Shown: positions 47,325 through 58,700 of the stretch, in pieces
Numbering within the stretch: the stretch's first letter is position 1
How the letters are laid out: the number at the start of each line of letters is the position of its first letter
Source of the DNA: Dentipellis sp. KUC8613
Taxonomy: Eukaryota; Basidiomycota; Agaricomycetes; Russulales; Hericiaceae
Direction of reading: 5' to 3'
Assembly: GCA_002286715.1 (NCBI GenBank)
Contig: NSJX01000003.1
Coordinates: forward strand, 732,680-796,679
Length of the DNA: 64,000 nucleotides
Program-made: the position numbers and the translations under genes
Notes under the pieces: generated by a model
Database searches by the model: none
The model's input: only the letters and a program-made list of their open reading frames with translations
Told to the model about the DNA's origin: nothing

Positions 47325-48214
47325 TTACCGCCACAGATACACCATCAGCAAGAAGAGACACACGCCGATGATGGACCCGACGATGAATGTGTCTCGCCGT
47401 CGCCGTTTGTGAATCATGGACAGAACGTTGTTGATTCCGGGAACAGTGTTGAGAACGCCGAGCATCCGGGTCTGGATTGTACCGAGAGAGGACCTCTGTC
47501 GCGCAAATTCGGAACGTGTCTCGTATGCTTGTCTAGATAAACGGCCGAATGTTAGAAGCGTGATTGGAACGTCTACATCACAGGGACGTACTCCAACGTG
47601 TCGTCAACCATACGATGTGAGCTGTCGATTCGCCCACGTTCTGCGAGAAGCGAGTCTGCTGCGGACGATTTATATGCGCTGCACATCCTGTCAGTATGGC
47701 ACACTGCGATATGCATGTGATATATTTACGCGATGTCGTTTCGTACACCACTCAGCAAGGTCGCCTGGTCCACGGCGCTTTGTACATTTGTCTGTTCTAT
47801 GATATTAGAAAGCTGTGTAACCTGACTGAAATGGTGCTTACCTTCGTACGTCGCAGCTCGCGCACATAGTCCTGGTATACATCTCTATGTCGTTGGATGG
47901 CGCGCAGCATTGACTGCGAAGGCGGGTTCTCCCTGTCTTCTGATAACGCGGAGAGCTGATCGTTCGTCTCACCTAACTGTGTCCGCCATGTTCAGGACCG
48001 ATGTATTCGGGAAGATCCAAGTATGACGCACCTTCTCGAGCAACTCTTCGACTTCAACCTCCATGTCCCTCCAACGCTCACTCGAACCACTGGCTTCTAC
48101 ATCTTCTTGTGTGCGGGAGATGGTGGAGGCAACTCGCGAATAAGCTGTGAGCTTTGCATCGAACAGGCTTTCCAAAGTCCGACACTGCCGGTGCAGAGAG
48201 TCGTAGTCAGTCAT
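47325..48214 (-). CDS. GOS1: Golgi SNARE GOS1 (GOSR1/GS28-like Qb-SNARE)
   Basis: The protein mediates fusion of vesicles within the Golgi and from ER to Golgi. ATG at 48212-48214 starts MTDYDSLHRQCRTLESLFD, the conserved N-terminal helix. Then come VEVEELLEK^LGETNDQLSAL, NPPSQSMLRAIQRHRDVYQD and YVRELRRTK. The SNARE motif region includes SSHRMVDDTLEQAYETRSEF and GVLNTVPGINNVLSMIHKRR. It ends in a C-terminal membrane anchor (DTFIVGSIIGVCLFLLMVYL) and WR TAA (47325-47327). Exon 1 is 48032-48214 and exon 2 begins at 47976. Two or three further short introns follow. Length is about 225 residues, as expected. Confidence 0.92.
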
Positions 48215-48877
48215 TTGTTTCACTGTGTGGGTACGCGCTGATTCAGATGGTCAGATGTGCTAGTTCTGGTGTTGAGGTGCACTGAGGGTCATGAAGCATG
48301 GAATACATCGGACGCGTCCAAGAGGCCACCGCCACTGTTTCCAGAAAAAGTAATATTTACCATTTTTGGATGTGTGGCGCCGCTTCTAGACGTGTCTAAA
48401 ACCTTGCAGTTGTTGCCTTGCAACCGCGCAAATTTAACGTGAGCGGCGCCTCTGCGCAGCTGTGGTAGTGAACCATAATCTGCATTGCGGGGCCACCGCT
48501 AGATAACCGCCGGTAGATCATCCAGGAAGTAAGTTGTCCCCTCGTTCACGTCTTACTCACTCTAGGATCCACACACCTCCGTGGCTACCATTGAGTCGCC
48601 TCGGCGAATAACCAACGGATTACTCTTTCGCCCGCGCTGGCCCTTTGCAATCCACATAGCCTCCGTAGCTGCGTGGCCAAACATAATCTTGGAGCGCTTC
48701 TTTGCATCAACTAACGCTAGGGGCCTAGGGTTGCACTGGTTAACTCCTCCATGCTCTGTCAGATTTCGAGCTGGCGTTGATGCGCTGGTTTTCAAATCGG
48801 ACGCTCGTGTTGGCATATAAGGGTAAGAAAGTCGATGGGTGGTTTCACCATCACCACTTGCATCTGCCGTACTCATC
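48215..48877. promoter_or_regulatory. Divergent region GOS1 / SDR with a TATA-like box
   Basis: 663 bp between divergent starts. CATATAAGG at about 48814-48822 lies 56-64 bp upstream of the SDR ATG and is a likely TATA element. Nothing comparable is seen on the GOS1 side. Two open frames here are not convincing genes. Confidence 0.45.
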
Positions 48878-49901
48878 ATGACTTCCAAAATCTGGCTTAT
48901 CACTGGCGCAAACTCTGGCCTGGGTCTCTCCTTAGCAAAGTATGTGTTGTCGCAGGGTGACAGGGTATGCTCTCTCCTTATACTGAGCTATCTGACTATT
49001 GACTTTGCTACCAGGTCATCGCGGCTGCACGGAGTGCATCTAAGATTCCAGCGTCGCTGCAAGGGGCGCACCCGCTGGCTCTTGACCCGTCTGCATCTGA
49101 CACGGAGATCCACAAGGCGGCACAAGACGCGCTGAACGTTTATGGTCGTGTCGACGTGCTTGTCAACAATGCTGGCTACTCACTTGTGGGTGCCGTTGAA
49201 GAGCTGGAGTGAGCCTCATGTTATCTACGCATTTTCATTCCTTCTAGCTGACACGGCTTTCTAGTATGAAAGATATTCGAGACTCTTTCCAGACACTCGT
49301 ATTCGGGCCAATCGCGCTTACACAGGCGCTGCTGCCCTCTTTCCGCGCGCAGAAGTCAGGCCACATTGTGAATTTCTCATCGGTGGCGGGCTTCGCAGGC
49401 GGGCCTGTCTTTGGCGCATACAACGCATCGAAGGCAGCGCTCGAGAAGTTCTCCGAGGCACTGAACCCGGAGTTGTCGCCATTTGGTATCCGGGTGACTA
49501 TCGTCGAGCCCGGCTTCTTCCCGACGAACTTCTTGAATACTGCACTTTCGACGAAGCCGAAGAAGGATTTGGGTGTGTACACCCGGCCCGAGCAGGGAGG
49601 AGGAGCCGCGGACAACTATGAGAAGCGGATGATTGATATGAAACAGGTCGGAGACAAGGATAAACTGGCCGCGCGGTTGTACGAATTTGTCCAGGGGACG
49701 GGTTTGGCGAAGGGGTTGGTAGAGGGGCAGGGCGGAAAGCGGGACTGGGTGCGGCTGCCGCTCGGGTCAGACTGCGGGAATCGAGTCAAGGCCAAGTTGG
49801 CATCCATTCAGGAGAACGTAGACGCGTTCGAACCGCTGTGGAAGTCTACGGACGTGCCGAAGGACGAGGTGGAGCAGTTCATGGCCAGCCTCAAGAAATA
49901 G
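48878..49901 (+). CDS. Short-chain dehydrogenase/reductase (classical SDR)
   Basis: This is a soluble NAD(P)-dependent oxidoreductase of about 305 residues. MTSKIWLITGANSGLGLSLA holds the Rossmann TGxxxGxG nucleotide site. Then come VDVLVNNAGYSLVGAVEELD (NNAG), HIVNFSSVAGFAGGP (catalytic Ser) and FGAYNASKAALEKF (the YxxxK catalytic pair). The exit segment IVEPGFFPTNFL is typical. Exons 48878-48964, 49015-49208 and 49265-49901 are in phase. An upstream GTG-led extension is rejected because the ATG sits directly before the Rossmann strand. The substrate cannot be read from sequence. Confidence 0.92.
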
Positions 49902-50054
49902 TCTGTGACAAAGCTTTGTGCTTGTAGTCGCGTATGTATATCAAATGTGATGCATTCCAAACTCTGAAGGCATTGCATCATCCATGCGTCGGTGCGTCGA
50001 TGCACGCCCGCGAACGGACGAGCATGCGTGCATACACTCCCTCCATAAAACACC

Positions 50055-50905
50055 ATGGTCCTCCCTCGCCCCTCGTGTCTTCCCCGCCCGCTTTCAATCC
50101 AGCCCCGCACTTCCCGCTCTCTTGCCAGAGCTGTCCCCTCGACCTACAGTGTCCAATCCTACCGTAGTATCAGTAACACCATGCCAGGCAACGGTTCAGA
50201 TGCACCCAATGCGTCCGGTCTGAAGCCAGAGGAGAGTAAAGCGCTCTCCGAGCGCTCTCCGTACCCGCATGAAGAAAAGATCGTCCAAGCCCTGAAGGAA
50301 CTCTATTCCTGCAAGCCTAAGCCAGTGAGTCCCAAAGAACCGACGGCTGTCATATTCTGACAGGTTGGTAGAATACATACGATATATATACCGCCGATGC
50401 TGTCTTTCACGACCCGGTTGGGATAGCGCGTGGTAGAGACTCCATTCGCGCTCAATTTGATGCTCTTCCCAAGGCGCGAGAATAATCTATCGCATCGAAC
50501 TTCGCTTGCTCACCGTCGCCTGACAGCTCTTCTCCCACGCCGACGTCTTGAAGTTCCGGATTTTATCCAACCCACCTTCGGTTCCCGATACGACTATGCT
50601 GATTGACCAGGATGTGGCCTACTATCGTAGTGCAGACGCATCCTCTCCTTTCAAGGTGTGCATATAGTCGGCATCCTTAGTCTGATTGACTGACGAAAGA
50701 AAAATAGACCGTCAACTCACTATTGACGCTGCGCATTAACGATACGCATCAGGTGACGCAACATACCGAGGAGTGGAATCACAAGCATGAAACCACCGGT
50801 GAGGATGGATTCTTGGGTATGCTCAATGAAAGCAGGAAGAAGATGACTGCGGGTCTCACGAATATGTTAATGGGTAAAGGCGGCCAAGAAGAGTCCAAAA
50901 ATTAG
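50055..50905 (+). CDS. NTF2-like (SnoaL-fold) protein, probably mitochondrial
   Basis: ATG at 50055 gives a basic, acid-free leader (MVLPRPSCLPRPLSIQPRTS) before SISNTMPGNGSDAPNASG. An alternative ATG at MPGNGS (50180) would omit it. The fold region reads HEEKIVQALKELYSCKPK, TYDIYTADAVFHDPVGIA, DSIRAQFDALPK and LFSHADVLKFRILSNPP. It continues with DQDVAYYRS, SLLTLRIND and TEEWNHKHET, then an amphipathic tail MLNESRKKMTAGLTNMLMG. Exons 50055-50324, 50372-50473, 50527-50655 and 50708-50905 are in phase, giving 232 residues. Intron 2 begins with GC rather than GT (AAG^GCGCGA). The domain class is recognised, but the function is not known. Confidence 0.75.
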
Positions 50906-51093
50906 TGGTCGTAGATATCGGGATGCGGCTTTTGGCGAACAGTAGAAATGCGTTACACGGATCGAGTAGACGTGGATGGCCCTGCGTCGAGTTGTTTTAC
51001 ATTCTAATATATTAGCGCCATACAACAATATTTCTACATCCTGTTGGGTTACACTTGAAGTTTAGACTACGTTCAAGATCATGCTTCGTAGTA

Positions 51094-54000
51094 TCAAAAA
51101 GGAAGCCAGCTCTTTGCCGTCTGCTTTGCGGCAAGACGCTTCGCCTGTGAAGAACCAATTGTCAGCACTAGAATACGCTTTCTCTCTGCTGTGGTCACGC
51201 ATACCTGGGTGACCATGCTCTTACTGCCTTCCTCAAGCGAGTTGAATCGATCCTCCAGATCGCCGAGCATATCCCTATTCACCTACGTCAGTCCAGCCAG
51301 CAGACACGAAAAGATAGCAAACACACCCTCGTTCAGCCAAAGCACTATGCAAGCGATTGTAAAGACTGCTCTGTGCTTGTGCGGCCGAGGTTGCCGCCGA
51401 CTTGGCCTTATCATCTTCTTTCCATTCGACATACGTGCTCCCCCGCTGCGCTGCATCCCGGGCGGCATTCGCCTCGGGCACAGGACGATCCGGGCCAGCG
51501 ACTGCACGTTACCAAGCGTAAGACGAAGATCACAACCCGATGGGACAAATGAGACGTACGCAAAGCATCAATTTGAGCACCGTTGACTGCGCCCTGGCCG
51601 ACGAGACCTCCTAGCCATGCGAGCAGTCCAGCGGGACCCACGCTAACGGGCTGCGGCTGCGCCGGCACGCTGTGCACGCCCGAGCCGTCCTGGCGCTCTA
51701 CGAGCGAGACGAGTGGAGTGTGATATCCGCGACGCTGATTAAAGAGTGTGTGTAGATGCAGGCGTCGGATTGGGGATGGTTGGGCCGGCGGCTGTTGGGA
51801 AGAGCTGGTAGGTGAAGATGGCGCGCGTGTGATGAGTGGGGTTGAGGTGATGAAGTCACCGGTTATGTCGGGTGAGGGAGCACTTGGCCGATGTGTGAGG
51901 AAAGCTGCATAGCAGATAGTAAAAATCGGATACTCACAGAGGGGATACTGCTGCGAATTCAAGTGTATGAAGTTGCTCAAGGTTCGGAAGAGAATAGACA
52001 AGAGCTTCATGCTTGTCGGTGAAGGCCACAAACGCATAGGATCCTGCAAATCGCGAGGTCAGATGCGCTCACACATGAGGACATGTCACCGCACCATTCT
52101 TCTCAACAATCTGTACCGCGTTCACGACAGTCTTACCCCACTCCGCCTTGGCGGTCTTCCCCTCGCCGAGGTCCTCGAAACAGCGTACTCCTTTGACACC
52201 GGCGACGACGAGGAAACATTTTGGCCCCACCTCGAGGGACTCGAAGCTGCTTCTACTCCCTCGACTTGTACGATCTCGACGAGTGGGGCTCCGACTGCCG
52301 CTGCGTTCTGCGGAAATAATGGAGTCGGGCTGTGATATTTGGTTTAGAGAGTCCGCGAGCCTGGATCTATCGGCTTTGCATGTTGCTCCGGACTGGGCGT
52401 CGAGCACAAAGACGCCCCTGCGAAGAGGTGCGGCGAGTGTATCTGTCTCATCAACTTCGTGAGAGATTGGCATATCGGGAGTGAGGGATGCATGTGAAGA
52501 TGATGCTGAGGAGGGGATGAACCATGCGCCTGACGGAGAGCGATGGAGAGTATATATATTGGTCGCTCCCGAACTATGAACGGCAATGAGCCGTATGCGA
52601 GGAATGGGATCTGCACCGGTAGATTCCTATTAGTCAATGCACAGCCAAATAAACTGCGATAAAATACCTTTAGAAAGTGCGCATATGGTCCACGTCAACG
52701 ATGCAACCGGGTCGGAACTGGAAGGTTTGTGAAGAAGGGACAGGCGATGTTTTTTCTGGTGTGCATCGCCGTCGATGTGTAGGACAACATTGGGACCACG
52801 CATGTCGACGATGAGAAGAGAGCCGTCGGCATAAGATACAGCAAAGAAGCCTGCTGAAGCGTCAGCCCTCGTTCAAAAGCAGATCGGAGACACTCACCAA
52901 CATCCGCCAAGGCATATGCCGTTGCTGGGGTACCACTTGACTTGATCATGAGGAAGGGCCTAAACCTCAGCCCTTCGGCTACATGAACGTTCTCTAGGAA
53001 AACCAGTCGATCGTCCTGGAGTTTCCTCTCTGCTATGGTGGCTTGTGCACCGTCTTTGAGCTTGAAGATGAAGGTGTCGCCACTGCTTAAAACCACAGCC
53101 ACTTCTAGCCCTTCGTTTGCAAAAACAACGTCGGAGATTCGTACGTCGTTGATGAAGGCCGGAGGAACGTGCGCCGTGACACTAGGTGATCCAACGAGAG
53201 ACAAAACGTCGATCCTCAGAGTGGGAAGAGGGCGAGGGAAGGGTGAGGTGAGTGGTGAGGTGGATGTCGGTATCAAAAGTTGTACAGAAACATCTTGAAA
53301 GCGAACAGTGAGGTCGCGATGGTGAGTGATAAGTATGCGATTTTGTTCAAACTAGTGCAATATTAGGACCGGTGAAGTGCTAATACGTTGAGAGAACACA
53401 CCTTCGCATACTTGATATCCTTCAGAATATTCTCGTCAGGTGCAGCCATTCCACCAACGAAAACCAGCTCTTCTGACCAGTTTTCGACATCCCGGATTAG
53501 TTGTTCATATGCTATGCGATCCACAGTGGTGAGAGCTGCATTGACAACGGCATTCGGCCCGCTCCACAGCGCTGAGGGTATACTGAGCGGCTTGGGGTCG
53601 TTGGTAATGCTCATCGACTTCAGCGTTGCCGCTAGATCCTCTGACAACGAGTCTGTGGAAGTGTCCTCTGTAGTCGATTGCGTTGACGGTGCTTTTGAAT
53701 CTTCGGGAGGTGCCTGGAAAGAAGGGGGAGGGAATTGGTAGGCGTCGATTGCCCGAGAATGCTCCTCCGCTTCATACAGCAACAGTATCGCTTTGGGGTC
53801 CCAAGTGCCGTTGAAGTGTGGGCTGTCACGAGGTATAAGCAGGTAGTCCTGTGTGAGACCCGGCGTTTCGTAGAAGTACGCATCAAGAAGTTCCAAAGAA
53901 TCACGCATAGCTTGACGAAAATGCGGGTGCAAACCTTCGTTTCGAGCAGATGCGGCCACCGGAGGTTCCGGGGGGTTGAATGCGGGTAGCGACAACACAT

Positions 54001-55454
54001 TGATACCAGATGGGTCCCCATTGAACTGGCCCCCTAGAATTACCAACGATGTGGTCCCTCCTCTTGGATCCATAGAATTCGGGTAACCACTCCACGAGAG
54101 TTTGAATATCGCCTCTCGAGGGCTGAAACTTCCCGTATTCTTACTCTTGCTACCTTCCGGAAGATACTCTTCTAATTTGTGACCGTCAACAAGGTTTACA
54201 TCCAGGTCGTCCAGAGTTCTGACGAGAAGAGGTCTTTCTTCGTCCTCAACTGCCCAGAATGCGATGGAGCCATCGCCATAGCCCACAACGAAGAAATGTC
54301 CAGCTGGATGAACAGAGATTGAGGTGACAGGTGGTTGCCGATGCGTCAGCAGGTCCTGTACGTTTTAAATAAGACTCAGCGAAGGCTCCAAATGCCCATA
54401 GAATACACCGACTGGGGTCAGATAGCCCGCCCCACCAGGAGCACCAGCAGGTACGATGAGTTCGTATGCGCGCAAGGTATTGCGCTCTTTCTGATAATCA
54501 TTAATTTATTAGTATGAACCGATTGTAAGAATGTTTGAGGATATACCAGATCGATCAAAACAACGCCGCCTACAAAACAAAGGTCTGAGATACATGATGA
54601 TTCGCCCAAGATCGGATACTCGCCTCCATATGCCACGAATAACAAATCTAGGTTCCTAGGATGAATGACCATATCTACGGGTATATTTCTTCGGTCACGT
54701 CAGTGGGTAAAACGAGTATGAAGGAGGGTGGTACTCACGACGAGGGATCAGGATATGCAGTGAGGCCATCGGTTAACTTCTTCTGCTCGTAGAGTTCCCA
54801 TGCATTGGGTATGCTGTATGGAGAGTGTCTACGGCATAGGAGGTCATACGCTTTGATTGTCCCCGTCTCCAGTCCGATCAGTGCATGGGTATGTGACGGA
54901 GAGAGGACGAGGCAGCTGAAAAGCATGCAGACCTTCAGCGCGTTCCTACTTGAAGAAACTCCCTTAGAGGCACTAACGTTATAGGACGGTCGAAACGCGT
55001 GGACACTTCGAGCTTGATCTGACCGAACGACGTCAAGTCCCACAAGTAAAACCTGTCATTTTCATCTATCATGCTAATTCAATCGCGGTGCTGTCAAGCT
55101 GCAGTGAAAGAACATACCGACACAGACAAGTTTGAGAAGGTTCGACGAGAGCTGGAGGAACTTAACGGGGGCAGAACCTTGCAGGGTTAAGGTGGTGTCC
55201 ACCCCGGGCGCGCCAAAAATCCGTATGGTGCCGCCGAGCGTCCCTGCGGAATGTCAGGGTAAGTCGGCTACGACGTCGCGATTTTGGTACATACCTATGG
55301 CTAAGATACTGGTCACAGGGTCAACAGCGAAAGCTACGACGTCGGGATGAAGCTCCAGCGTCCTGAGTATTCCAACGTTCCAGTCTTCCTTGTCCCGAAG
55401 CTCAGGAGAAAAGTCAGAATGGCCCGCCCGCCCGAGGTTCATGAATGACAGCAT
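51094..55454 (-). CDS. SRO7: Tomosyn/Lgl/Sro7-type exocytosis regulator with R-SNARE-like tail
   Basis: The start MLSFMNLGRAGHSDFSPELR (ATG 55452-55454) is followed by WD40-type propeller strands: ILRTLELHPDVVAFAVDPVT, SILAIG and TIRIFG, then VKFLQLSSNLLKLVCV and LVLSPSHTHALIGLETGTIK. Further on are VIHPRNLDLLFVAYGG, FFVVGYGDGSIAFWAVEDEE and, in the second propeller, ISDVVFANEGLEVAVVLSSG. The C-terminus has MLGDLEDRFNSLEEGSKSMV^TQAKRLAAKQTAKSWLPF. This aligns with VAMP/tomosyn SNARE motifs, including the zero-layer Arg (EDRF), and ends like tomosyn without a membrane anchor. The stop TGA is at 51094-51096. Such proteins bind t-SNAREs and Sec4/Rab at the plasma membrane and control polarised secretion. 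About a dozen introns; roughly 1,200 residues. Confidence 0.87.
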
Positions 55455-55781
55455 GGATGCGGTGATCGAGAAGAAAGGACTATGGATGGGTCATGAAGGT
55501 CGTAGCAGTTTAGGATAACAAGGATTTACACCCTTGACAACAAGCTACACCGATGGAAACGAGCGCCGGGAGGTACCTACACTTGCGGCAAGTACTTGCT
55601 GCGTCACTGTCGCAGTACTGCCGATCTTAGATCTTGACCCGATCTCCCTCTCTTTGCCGGTACGAATTATTATTTAAATTACAGAAAGCGAGGACACGAC
55701 GAATAAACATGTAATAGCCTAAAATACATGTGCATTATGGCCTAGGAACGTAGGTAGATGATAATGAATGATTGTCGTGTC
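55455..55781. other. Upstream region of the tomosyn-like gene
   Basis: This 327-bp gap separates the tomosyn-like start from the stop of the coiled-coil gene. AT-rich at 55660-55740. No motif stands out. Confidence 0.4.
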
Positions 55782-58700
55782 TTACGAACCACGTCCGGGT
55801 GGAGCCCTATCGAAGACGTTGGAACGAGACGCGGGAGCGGTGGCAGACCGGGAGTGACCGGTTCCTCTCATCTTCCCCAACCAGGTCCGTTTCGGTGCTT
55901 TTGAATCTGCTACCGATACTGACCGAGGATTGTTGGTTACGTCTAAGATGATGGGTCCATTGGAGCCATTGGACGTGTTTGGCGGCACAAACGGCATAGA
56001 TGTCCGAGCAGGAGAGGTGGGGGCTAGCATTGTCACAGGTCGAGAGGTGGTATTCCGAGTTGGTGTAAATCCAGTTCGTAAGCTCTTCCGCACCCGCGGC
56101 GTCAATGCGAAATCTGTATTGCGTTCCGGATCCAAGGCACCTTCAGGTGTAAAGCCCTGGACAGGTGCAGACGACTCAGCGTCATCGGGAGCTGGGCGTT
56201 TCTTGCCTTTGGAGAAAGTCGGTATGGGTACGGACGCCTCGGGAGTCGTAGCCTGCTTCGGCTCAGGTGTCTTTGCTCGGAAAACGGGAACGTATCCCTT
56301 GGTTTCTGGTGTCTTCTGCTTTTGAAGTGCCGACATGAATGGGCCTGATGGCGTGCGCGTGCGAGATCGAGGGGTAGGCGGAGTGGACTGCCGGAACGTT
56401 GGAGGGATGGGAGGTACAGGCGGAATCATTGAACTCGTTGACGCGACAGGCGCAGGCTGAGGATTGCTTGTGAGAACCGACGGTGTCAGAGATGCCTCAG
56501 CCTCAGAGAGTTTCGACTTTAATTGTTTCACTTGACGATTCAAATTCGTGACCTGAGTCATCATTTTCTTCTTCTCCTTATGAAGCCTATTCCACGTCGT
56601 CAGAGTTTGGTAGGTACTTGCAAGATAACTAAACTCACACAAGGAGCTGATCATCGTTATCCTCGATCTCCCGAGTCTTTTCTGCCATTTGAACGTCCAT
56701 AATTTGTATCTGCTCTTTCAAGTCGGCGATATCCTCTTCACAGTGTTCGTGCGACTTGAGTTGAGTTCGCAGTTCCTCAAGTTCTCGAGGGCGTTGGTAT
56801 GATTGGAGTGTCAGCTGCATTTGGGCTTCAGACAGGGCCGCCTTCATGCGGTCGACTTCGACTTTCTGCTTCGAAAGCTCTCCTGATAGCTCTAAGCTCT
56901 TCTTTTCCCTGTACGAATTCAAGTCAGAAATGCGTATTCTCTCAACACGATAGAGCAGAACATACGCTACAAGAATGTCATTCTCAAATCGCTGCCGCAG
57001 AGCTGAGGCAGTATGCATCTGCGACCTCAATTCTGTATTCTCGCCGTCAATAGCCATCTTATCTGCCTCTAGCGATTCGTAGGCATCATGGGCTTTCTTC
57101 AAGTTGGCTTGAGCGGACGAAATCTCCTGCCGCAGCTGGGCCTCAACCAGCTGGATGGCATCACGCTGTTGAGAGACATTCTGAAGTTCCTGCTCGAGAG
57201 AAACATGCTCCCGGTGGTGACGAGCGATTTCTTCGTCTAGTTTGCTCTTCAACTCGTCAACTTCTGCACGGCACGACTCAAGCTCTTGAAGCTTTGTCTG
57301 CAACTCGTCAGCATGTCGCGACTTCATGTCAACGAGTTCCTGCTCCAGTACTGTGTGAGCAGCTGACAGGCTCTCGAAGTCGGATTTTGCCTGAGAAGCC
57401 TCCGCCGCATCTCTCTGACAGAGTTCTTGCAGCTCGTCGCGCTCCCGGATTGCCTGCTGCAGTTCCGCCGTGGACTGGTCAAGTTGAGCTTGCAAGTCCT
57501 TGATCGACGCCTCGGTCGTTGTACGCAAGCCCTGAAATTCTGCCGCTGCCTTCTTATCGGCCTCCCACTTCTCTAGGGTCTCTCGGAGGCGCTCTTCAAG
57601 CTCCACCTTGGAGCGAGACATCTCTTCCAGAGAACTCTTCTGAACCGCATCCGAAGCCTCACCGGCAGCACGAGCTTCTGCCAGGGTCGCTTCGATTTCT
57701 GAGACGTGTCCCTGGAGACGTTGCGTTTCTTCGGCATGTTTGGCACAAAGCTGCTCCAACTGACGATTGGCGTCATCGTCAGCCTGCACGCGCTCTGCAT
57801 TTCGTCCGATGAGAACCCGAAGTTCCTCCTGTGAGCGCTCGAGGTCGTCTTGAAGCTGGACGTGATGCGTCTCCAATTCGCAATTGGCCTGCTGAAGTTG
57901 CTGAAGCTCCAACTCAAGTTCTGCTATCTTCGCGACGTGCGCACTCTCTATGTTAGCGCTTGAACGCATAGCTTCCGTGCGAATAACATCCAGCTGAGCT
58001 CGTAGAGTTTGAATTTCCACAAGCCTAGTCCGCGATTCATCCTGAACGGCCTTGAGCTGCTTTTCCAAATCAGACTTCCCTGAGTACTCCAATGAGAGCG
58101 AACGACTGGCTTTCAAGAGACTGACTTGAGATACAGCCAAAGCGAGAGTAGCCTGACGGCTCTGTTCGAGCTCGTTGTCGTAGTGCTCCTGGAGTGTATG
58201 GAGGGTGGATGATGTATGGTGTAGCAATGCCGAAACTCTTTGACGTTCTGCTGTTTCTGCTTCGAGCCGTTGAAGCAGGTCGGTGTGAACGACGTCGGTA
58301 CCCTGCAGCATCGTCTCGAGTTGATGGATGGTGGACCTTGACTTGGTGACGGCATCCATGAGAATCGCGACAACTGCTGTGACTTCGATGTCGCGATGTT
58401 GGTCAATATTTGTGACTTTGGCCTCCAAGCCTGCGATCTCCTCTTCAAGGTCCTCCATCCGCTTCAACGCTACATCGCGTGCCTCCCGAGCCTCGGCACA
58501 GTCTTCGACCATGCTCTCCTTCTCAGACATCGCGGTATCAAGTTCGGCGGTCATCTCGCCGATCCGCTCTTCTTGCAGACGCATATTCGTTTCTAAGCGT
58601 TTGATGTCATGCTGGTGGATGCCAATCTGCTCGGTTCTGCGAAGGACACGGTCCTCCAGTTGCTCAATTTGTTTCTTGAGAGAGCGTGCGACCTCTCCCG

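Noticed and set aside
48839..48877. SDR start at 48839
   Set aside because: The codon is GTG. The ATG at 48878 lies exactly at the start of the Rossmann fold and after a TATA-like box.
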